Shown here: positions 56,230 through 64,000 of the stretch, piece by piece
Numbering within the stretch: the stretch's first letter is position 1
Layout of the letters: each line of letters starts with the position of its first letter
NCBI RefSeq assembly: GCF_010389155.1
Contig: NC_057769.1
Coordinates: 23,312,735 to 23,376,734 of the forward strand
Reading direction: 5' to 3'
DNA from: Erigeron canadensis
Lineage: Eukaryota > Streptophyta > Magnoliopsida > Asterales > Asteraceae
DNA length: 64,000 nucleotides
Notes under the pieces: model-generated
Database searches by the model: none
The model's input: the letters and a program-made list of their open reading frames with translations, nothing else
Told to the model about the DNA's origin: nothing
Position numbers and translations under genes: made by a program

Positions 56230-56913
56230 TGTAAGATGCCCTATTGTTGCGTAGATCGTAATAAGACGCGATTCGTTATGTCAAGAGTGCGGAATCCTCT
56301 TGAGATAACTAGATTGCTATTGTCTTTTGTTAATTAATAAGTAATTTATCAACCCAAGGAGATGCACAAGGCTTGTGGTTCGTGTAAGAGAACACACGAA
56401 GGAACAATTAACCTTAGCTCTGAAATTCGTGAATAACTAACAAGGATTCGAAAATCATTCACCTAATTTCGTAGATTAGGTCTTGTATTTATACTAGTTG
56501 ATATTGGGTTGTGTGGGCTTCGGCCTTAATCGCGTAATTAAGCCCGAATTAACAATAAGTCAATTCATCTCTTGCTGACGTCAGCACGAGGGTAATCCTT
56601 CATGCTGATGACGTCAGCACGAGGGACGTGCCTTTGACTCTTTGGTTGACTTCGTTTGGCTTGTACATAACATCTAATCATCGTTTAAGTGTTCTACGAC
56701 ACTTATAAACCTTGATTCTATGTTCTTGTACCTGCAAAACAATATATAACACACAAACACAATACAAAACACAAACAGATATAATATTGAAGTTCAAATG
56801 TAATCATTAAATATCAACACAAGTTCTTATTTAAATGATTACACACAAGTTCCTATTAACATAAATGATAATCAAATCTATGTTGCGATTGTCACAACGA
56901 ATCTGCATCTACA
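56230..56913 (-). repeat. 5' LTR of the SIRE-like element
   Basis: 684 bp, TGTAAGATG...CATCTACA in plus orientation. TATAAATA at 56486-56493 (minus strand) is preceded upstream by TGACGTCA at 56576-56583 and 56609-56616. The 9 extra bases relative to the 3' LTR are a single indel near 56378. Confidence 0.92.
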
Positions 56914-56918
56914 CATAA

Positions 56919-58000
56919 CCAATCCATTTCTTAAACATAGTATCATACGCTCCCAAAGCAAAAGAAAACAATCTGGCTCAGAGGATTTCAGATTAGGTTT
57001 TAACTTTTATAACTACCATACTGGTCATTTACTAGTTAATTGTTACTATATTATCCTCATGTTCTCACTATGTCAATTTCATCTTAATTTCTATCATTAG
57101 GCATCAAGTAGTCAAATAGTCACTCAAGAAAGCATGTCAATCAAAATCAAAAACACTTTCTCCATACTCCATATGGTCTTTTAACATAACACTTAAACAA
57201 ACAGATTTATGCTAGAACTCTTAATATCTACGACTTTATATTAACACGTGACATGCATCCATCACATCAAAATACCAATTTAAACATATTACTACACAAT
57301 TACTTTTCATTGGCATACTTCGTATGGTCTTTCAACATCTCACTTACACAACACAATTAGACTAGGGGTCTCCAACTCTACAACAGGACATTAATACATA
57401 TTATGTGCATTCATAACATTAATCAACCAAATAAATCATATCACTGCACAATTGATTCTCATTGTCCTGCCTCCTATGGTCTTTCTACAGAATAGTGATG
57501 GCCAGGGTCTCACTACCCTAATGATCTTACACCAATACTTACAGCACAATAACATTCATTCACAATCACTATACATTTATCATACCTTCTTCTTTACTAT
57601 CATCAAACGACATATCAAACTCATAAACAAATTTCAAATTTTCAATTCTTACCATTCAATAACCAGTGAGCATGCAAAGCTTGTATTCAATCATACTTAC
57701 GAGCAAAGATATAAAATAAATCACATTGTCAAGCAAGGTCTCCAACCTATGGTTTCATATTAACATATCTCAATATTTAGCGGGCTTAACTTGAGCTATT
57801 AAAATATGTGATCATAATAATGTTGCAATCATTATTATGTTTACTTATTATAACACCTCAAGTGAAATTCGCTAGATACTTCCATATGTCACTAGAAACC
57901 AACTACACACATATGGCCAAGTCACGTCTTTGGTTTAAGTCTAGGTATCCTTATAATCATAAAATACCTAAATCCCTTAAACCTGTCTCGCATACCAAGT
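56919..58000 (-). other. 5' internal region of the gypsy element, no gag visible
   Basis: Noncoding on both strands. A motif of the type TATGGTCTTTnAACAT recurs near 57172, 57312 and 57472, suggesting a degenerate tandem repeat of about 150 bp. The minus-strand sequence ACTTGGTATGCGAGACAG next to the LTR (57983-58000) is a degenerate primer site. Confidence 0.5.
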
Positions 58001-59847
58001 TGTAACACCCCAAACCATTTTGACTCGAAAAGCATACAATTATTTGAAAACTTATGACAAGCTGAACAATTTTATACTTAGAAAACTTAAACTATTTTTC
58101 TCCAAAAAAACGAAGTTCTCAAATTTGAAATGACAATTGGAACCTTCTTAGTATGTTAATATAAGTCTATTGTATGAGTTTCAGGCCCCGGAAAGGTCAA
58201 ACAAGCCTCGGTAAAAACTTGTGAAAAATTACAGAAGAGCACGGCTCTTGTTTCAACAAGAGCCGTCCTCAAAGGTCGTCCCTGAAAACAAAGGCCGTTC
58301 TCCTGCAGCTTCGTACTTTGACACTTTAATTAACTTTCGACCCCTTTTTCTCATTACCGAGTTTTGTACAACTGATAAACAATTTTGTTTTAACATAAAA
58401 GACATAACACAACATTTCCAAAAGTCTTTATCCCATCCATTGTTACAAACCAACTTTACAAAACTAAACGGGTCATTTACCCAAGTTGCCAAATTATCCA
58501 AATTTCACCCTTTAACATAATTCTTACAATACTAAATGTTGAGTTGAAACTAAACAAGACACAATACCATAACATTAAGATTATTTATTTCATAAACAAA
58601 AACACAAGTTTTGGGGATACTTGGGAGCACTTGATCAAGGGACAACTATCCACCAATATTAACTAATACAATCACCTACCAAAAGATCTTCAATTCACTT
58701 CAGTTCAAGAACTAGTTTTACCCTTAGAGCTTGATCCTCTTATAAGGAAAACATAACAACTAAACGTATAAGCGAAAAGCTTAGTGGGTACAACATATAT
58801 ATTCATACATTCCATTTCTTTCATTCATATCACATTCATTAACATCATACTACTAGCATGGATCAATACTACATCATTGTCAAGAGGGAGTGCACAATTC
58901 TCCCTATTGACTTCATACATTCATAACATAATTCATTATATGCCAAAAAGATCATAAACATCATTTCATCATATGCCAAAAGACCATAAATATCCTTTCA
59001 TCATATGCCAAAAAGATCATAAACATCATTTCATCATATGCCAAAAAAGACCATAAACAACATTTTACCAAGTATGGCACATAAATGCCCATACTTTAAG
59101 TCTTAACAAACATATGCATATATATAATGTACTTACCGTTGCAAACGAAAATGGAAAAACAAAACAACTTGACAAGTAATTCTTCTCCTTAAAGTCTACA
59201 TATCCAAAATTACATCATGATAAGGCTTCTTATTTAACTTCATCTTGTTAATAGCTAAATCCTTCACTTAACTTCATAATTGTGTTGGCTTAAAGTATAC
59301 ATCATCATCATCATTATTTGCAACTATTTATACAAGTTATCATTTTACTACCTCAATTTCATTATCACTTTCAAAAACATTAACATCACTAGCCAAACAC
59401 AATTATGAATACATTATAGTAGGATTAGCAATACTAACAAAGCTCTTAAATTAATACCCATAACATCCCCATCTAACTCTTCTACCCATAATAATTAGGG
59501 TTCATTCATATAACTACGATAACCCAAAATCCCCAATTTTGCATTGCATAAGAACCTAAATTATAATAACATGAAATTTATGTTAAACTCTTACGTCAAT
59601 TGAAGTAATTGAATTTGGAATGCAATAAAAATCACAATTTTTCCTTCTTGCTTCCTTGCCCAATTTCAACACTCACACTCTCAAATTCTACAAGATTTGC
59701 TTGTAGGTTGCTAGATGAAGAATTTGGTGAAGAAAGTGAATGGAAAATGATTATCCACATAAACACTAGAAGATTTTAGAGGAGAATGGAAATGGGTAGT
59801 GGAACCATGACTCACAAGAGAAGTGTTGGTCTACTCCAACCCCTGCC
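58001..59847 (-). repeat. 5' LTR of the gypsy element (truncated by the third copia insertion)
   Basis: Begins TGTAACACCCC and matches 33485-39411 (minus its insertion) up to CCCCTGCC at 59847. The sister LTR continues ACATTTTC at that point. The LTR remainder should lie beyond the third element, outside the window. Confidence 0.88.
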
Positions 59848-60192
59848 TGTAATAACACGATTTCTGCTCTGGATTAGATCTCAACAATGGCGGATGTAAG
59901 TGTGTGTTCTTGGTGTGTTTAGTGTGTGTGTGTTGAGAGTGTGTGTGTGTGTGTGTGTGTGTTTTTTGAGACGGACTAAGGTGTGTGTATTATGAGAGTT
60001 GTTATGAAAATAGTTATATGTACATGTATATATATGATGCCTAAGGAATGAGGAGTATTTATACTATAAGTCCTTACACATGCTAAACTTTATATTTAGC
60101 TCCTCATCCTTAGTTATCATATATCTATGATTTAACAAAAAGCAAGTCCACAATCTTAATTAAAATTTATCACTATTTTTGGATTTCTAACA
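59848..60192 (-). repeat. 3' LTR of the third copia element
   Basis: 345 bp, TGTAATAAC...TTCTAACA in plus orientation. It contains a GT microsatellite (about 59924-59963). A TATATATA stretch lies near 60028-60036. Confidence 0.85.
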
Positions 60193-61583
60193 TTCTCCCC
60201 CTTAGTGATATATTGTAATGGATGAAGTACGTGTTATTTTGTCTTGTAGGAATGAAGTTGATGAGCCCGGTGGTGAAGACATTTGATATGATGAAACAAG
60301 ACTTCAAAGCTTTCTCATTGTCTTTGGAGATCTTGAATCAATCTTGGTTGGACTTCTTGAAGTTAAAATATAAGGTAATTCTCAATGTTCTTAATTGAAT
60401 CAGAGAATAAAAAGTGTGTCTTGAATCTTTGAAAGTTGTTGAACCAAGAATCAGAGTTGTCTTTTGAAATGCGGAAGGTGTAAACTTGGCGTTGGTTCTT
60501 CAATCTTCGATTCTTGAGTGAAAATTGTTTTCTTCGAATAAAGTATCAAAAACTTGTACTCTCCCCCTTGATTTATGCATAGGAACATTCTTGAACAAGT
60601 GTAAATGAACAACTTGAAGATCTTGAATGAAATCTGTTGATGAAGACTCTTTTGAAGCTTTACTTCTTGGTCTTGACTCTTTCAATCAATTTTCAACGTT
60701 TTGTAGCTTTGATCTTTGTTACATTTAACTTGAACACTTTGAAGAGTAAATATTTGAATAAAATTTGAATAAATCTCTTATGAAGTGATCATGCTCCCCC
60801 TCAATTCATGAGTATAAACATTTTGGAGCATCTTTGAACATTTGTTCCATCATGAGATAATATCCTCATCATTGGTCTCATTCTCATCTTCATCCCTAAC
60901 CTCCATACACACACAAACACCTTTTCACTTACTAACTCCATGTTTGCACAAATCAAGCTCAAAATTTTTCTCTCAATCAATCATAATCGTTTTCTCCCCC
61001 TCATAATAAAAAAGTTAGGAACCAATGTCATTATGCAAACATTGATTGATTAAATACTAAAAGATATATCACAAGTTAAAATGAGATTTGCATGGAGAAA
61101 TATCAAGCATCAACCCATCAACCCAAACCATTAGCCCAACCCAAAGAATCCTAAGGGTAACTAAAATGTAAGGTTGAAGTTGTTGGTACAAACGATATAG
61201 AATGGTGTTGGTGATTTTTGTATTTAGGAGAAGAGAAATGGAAAAACCGGATAATAATGATCCGTTAACATGTTCAAAAATCAAAAGGATTAATGAAATG
61301 ACCGATATACACAGAATCAAAAATCTTTTTCTTTTGGAAATAAATAAAACAATGACGCATGGGTTATACACAGAATATGTATAAGCCCCTTTGATATAAA
61401 TAAATCATTGAAGCACGGGTTACATACATAGTATATGTAAACCACTTGAAAAAGAAGAAAGAAAGAAAAAAAAATAAAGAAAATCTTTTTGTTATTTTTC
61501 ACAATTTTATATTTTTGTATTTGATTTTTGTCTTTTCAAATTTTGTATTTTGTTTTTCAAGAATGTATCAAGAACAAAATAAG
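60193..61583 (-). other. 3' noncoding region with four polypurine tracts
   Basis: On the minus strand AAGGGGGAG-type tracts lie at 60195-60203 (next to the LTR), 60560-60569, 60793-60801 and 60994-61002. Only the first is in the right place to prime LTR synthesis. No ORF is convincing here. Repeated polypurine tracts upstream of the 3' LTR have been described for Sireviruses. Confidence 0.65.
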
Positions 61584-63439
61584 TTAAGGTTCAAGATTTA
61601 ACATGCCAAGCTTGGAGATAAGAAAGTTAAACCTCTTTTCGTCTAATGGTTTGGTGAACAAATCTGCAAGCTGATAGTCAGTGCCCACAAAGTAGAGCTT
61701 GATGTCACCTTTCTCAATATGATCTTTGAGAAAATGATATCTCACATCAATATGCTTTGATCGAGAGTGGTTTACTGAGTTGACTACAATAGCAATGGCA
61801 CTTTTGAGAATCACAATAGATAGGAATATGTTCATATTTCAGACCATAATTAGTTAGTTGCGTCTTCATCCATAACACTTGAGCACAACAACTAGCCGCA
61901 GCCACATATTCAGCTTCAGCTGTTGATAGTGACACACAATTCTGTTTCTTGGAAGACCAACTCACAATTTTATCACCTAAAAATTGTAAAGTACCAGAAG
62001 TGCTCTTGCGATCAAGCTTACAACCTGCATGATTTGCATTTGAATACGCAGTTAGATTGAATCCAGTATCCCTTGGATACCAGAGACCTAAATTGGGTGT
62101 AACCTTCAGATAACGAAATATTCGTTTCACAGCTTGAAAATGTAAATCAGTTGGAGCAGCTTGATACCTAGCACACATACATGTTGCAAACATTATATCT
62201 AGGCGAGATGCTGTAAGATACAACAACGAACCAATCATACTTCTATATCTCTTTTGGTCAAATGGTTTCCCATTTTTATCAACAATAATATTTGTTCGAG
62301 CAGCCATTGGGGTAAAAAATTGACGAACATGTAGTCATATCAAACTTTTTCAACATATCATTGATGTATTTACCTTGTGATATAAAAATACCATTTGGTA
62401 ATTGTTTGATTTGAAGACCCAAAAAGTAGTTCATTTCCCCAAGCATGCTCATTTCAAAATGATTAACCATTAGAGATGAAAAGTTTCGGCAAAATGTTTG
62501 ACTGGTTGACCCAAAGATAATGTCATCAACATATATTTGGACAAGAAGAACATGTTTACCTTGTTTGCGAATGAACAGGGTAGGGTCAATTGTGCCTTTC
62601 GTAAAGCCACCTCTAATCAAGAAAGTAGTTAAGGAATCATACCATGCGCGGGGTGCCTGCTTAAGACCGTAGAGAGCCTTGTCTAACCTGTTGACATGGT
62701 TTGGCCTTTTAGAATCAACAAAACCTTCTGGTTGTTCAACGTAAACTTCTTCTTTAAGTTCACCATTCAAGAAAGTTGTCTTCACATCCATTTGAAACAC
62801 AGTGAAGTTTCGGAATGCGGCATAAGCTAAGAAAATCCGAATGGCTTCCATTCTTGCAACTGGAGCAAAAGTTTCATCGAAGTCAACACCAGGTTGTTGG
62901 CAATAACCCTTTGCAACAAGTCGAGCTTTGTTCCTTACTACTACTCCATTCTCATCCTTCTTGTTCTTGAAAATCCACTTTGTTCCAATAGGTTCATCTT
63001 TTTTTGGATTTGGAACTAATCTCCATACTTTCAGTCTTTTAAATTGGGCGAGTTCTTCTTGTATAGATTTAACCCACTCTGGATCACTAAGAACTTCAGA
63101 GACAGTTTTGGGTTCGATGTTGCTGAGAGAAAGTGCAACAAGACACTCATTTACTGAAGTACGAGTAGATACTCCTACTTGTGGATCTCCAATAATTTGA
63201 TCAGTAGGATGATTTTTTAGCATACGTGACCATTTGCGATCATGAGGAAGAGGATCTTGTTGTTGAACATCTACATCATCATCATTAAAACCTGAGTTTT
63301 GTTGCGAGATGGAATCATAGCTTGGTAGAATAGCTTCCTCATAGGATGGATGATCGAAGTCAAGTGGCACATACACATTTAGAGTGTTTATCGGATTAGT
63401 AGTTTGAGTAAACTGGGTAGGTTGTTCTTGAACATTCAC
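61584..63439 (-). pseudogene. Reverse transcriptase and RNase H of the third copia element
   Basis: RT runs from about 63200 to 62330 with [84 protein letters not shown] and the catalytic [13 protein letters not shown]. It then shifts frame near 62300. RNase H (62307-61747) has DRKSTSGTLQFLGDKIVSWS and STAEAEYVAAASCCAQVLWM, but the usual SDAD is SNAN, so a catalytic Asp is lost. A second shift near 61790 leads to KHIDVRYHFLKDHIEKGDIK and the end of pol (NLEP, 61584). Two shifts and the mutated site make it inactive. Confidence 0.9.
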
Positions 63440-64000
63440 TTGAGAAGAAATATTAGGAGAGGGTGGTGAAGAAGAATCATTAGAAGAGGATGAAGAACTC
63501 TACTAGAAGATGTAGCACTTTGCTCAGAAGAACTTGATGATGATTCATGATTGTTGTCAGGAACTGGATTATTTGTCTGAATTGGTTCAACGATGATTTG
63601 AGGTTCTTCATCATGAATCGGTTTAGAATTGTAGAATTCTTTAAAAAGAATATCTAATTCATCACTTGTTGGAGTTGGAAACTTCGTGAATTTAGATGCT
63701 AAAGTAGACGTCCTTGATGAAGTACTTGAAGCACTTGGATCAGTACTAGTTGGTATCAAACTTTCTTGTTCAAAGATCATGCCCGACATCTCATCAAACC
63801 AAACATTCATTGTCTCTTGAATTGTATTTGTTCGGCGATTGTAGATTCGGTAGGCAATCGATGTTTTGGAATAACCAACAAAGTAACCTTCATCGCCTTT
63901 CTTCTCAAACTTTCCAAGATTCTCCCGATCATTCAAAGTATAACAAACACACCCAAAGATATGAAAATAGTTAATGTTGGGTTTGCGTTTGTTAACAACC
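63440..64000 (-). pseudogene. Integrase C-terminal region of the third copia element (partial)
   Basis: From the window end the frame reads KRKPNINYFHIFGCVCYTLN, then ENLGKFEKKGDEGYFVGYSK and YRIYNRRTNTIQETMNVWFD, the standard copia post-core segment, and a Ser/Thr/Pro-rich linker. It shifts frame near 63490 before RT. The catalytic core lies outside the window. Confidence 0.88.

Larger units (their letters stand above)
42051..56913 (-). mobile_element. SIRE-like Ty1/copia retrotransposon, 14.9 kb, with accessory ORFs
   Basis: The LTRs 42051-42725 and 56230-56913 flank gag and pol in copia order (gag, protease, integrase, RT, RNase H on the minus strand), and a 6.4-kb region between pol and the 3' LTR. 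The target duplication CATAA at 42046-42050 and 56914-56918 is perfect. The primer site is TGGTATCAGAGC. Size, primer and extra ORFs after RNase H fit the Sirevirus (SIRE/Maximus) lineage. By eye the LTRs differ at about 17 positions plus one 9-bp indel over 675 bp, roughly 2.5%, so insertion is fairly recent. All long frames carry at least one lesion. Confidence 0.9.
33485..59847 (-). mobile_element. Decayed Ty3/gypsy retrotransposon hosting three insertions
   Basis: Two LTRs of the same family (33485-39411 and 58001-59847) flank an internal region with minus-strand reverse transcriptase and integrase remnants in pol order. Removing the nested elements leaves a 3' LTR of about 1.99 kb and an internal region of about 3.7 kb. 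No gag is recognisable in 56914-58000. The integrase C-terminal block is of the kind seen in plant chromovirus-like gypsy elements. The LTR copies differ at many positions, clearly more than the nested elements, so this is the oldest layer. The 5' LTR continues beyond the third insertion, outside the window. Confidence 0.8.
59848..64000 (-). mobile_element. Third copia retrotransposon (cut by window end)
   Basis: The 3' LTR (59848-60192) is followed by a noncoding part with several polypurine tracts, then RNase H, RT and integrase C-terminus reading on the minus strand to the window end. It sits in the gypsy 5' LTR; the presumed target duplication copy is CTGCC (59843-59847). RNase H and RT blocks resemble SIRE-type copia elements, but lineage assignment by eye is uncertain. 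It differs from the 42051 element in LTR and in pol. Confidence 0.88.

Overview
The window is nuclear DNA of a flowering plant: split genes with GT-AG introns, plant gene families (makorin E3 ligase, arabinogalactan peptide, CYP93-like P450), AT-rich spacers, and a high load of LTR retrotransposons primed by initiator tRNA-Met. The repeat style (SIRE-type copia elements with large extra reading frames, short elements with CCGCGC/GGY tracts) makes me think of a eudicot, perhaps Asteraceae, but this is an impression and was not tested.

Layout. 1-2750: end of an LTR-like sequence and AT-rich DNA with small repeat modules. 2751-10132: a 7.4-kb foldback structure with long inverted arms made of short palindromic subrepeats, split by a 2.7-kb solo LTR (5476-8182). 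10633-15364 (+): an intact six-exon makorin gene encoding 354 residues. 15365-23300: intergenic DNA with tRNA-derived SINEs, a Helitron-like end and two small non-autonomous elements. 23307-23501 (-): a 64-residue arabinogalactan-peptide-type gene. 24533-24710: a MITE with a 10-bp target duplication. 26654-26975 (-): remnant of a PIF/Harbinger transposase. 27876-29740 (-): a dead CYP93-like P450, with a second copy of only its 5' end at 31474-31803. Two short Helitrons lie at 30996-31382 and 32150-32910.

33485 to the window end is one nest of retrotransposons. The host is an old, decayed Ty3/gypsy element on the minus strand (LTRs 33485-39411 and 58001-59847). Three copia-type elements sit in it: a 3.9-kb non-autonomous element (34389-38316, +, TSD CATAC) in one LTR; a 14.9-kb SIRE-like element (42051-56913, -, TSD CATAA) in the internal region; and a third, cut off by the window end (59848->64000, -), in the other LTR. 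The SIRE-like element carries, between pol and its 3' LTR, two accessory reading frames (44201-46692 and 42787-43836). The first would encode a protein with a globular N-terminus, a basic nuclear-signal-like cluster, a coiled coil and an acidic tail. It has no visible signal peptide or membrane segment, so it does not look like an envelope. A TATA box and TGACGTCA boxes lie upstream of it in the same order as in the LTR, suggesting a separate promoter. This accessory region, and the non-autonomous element with its own unknown coiled-coil ORF and a doubled LTR/primer-site unit, are the most interesting parts of the window.

Only the makorin gene and the arabinogalactan peptide look like intact host genes. 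Nearly all transposon reading frames carry stops or frameshifts.
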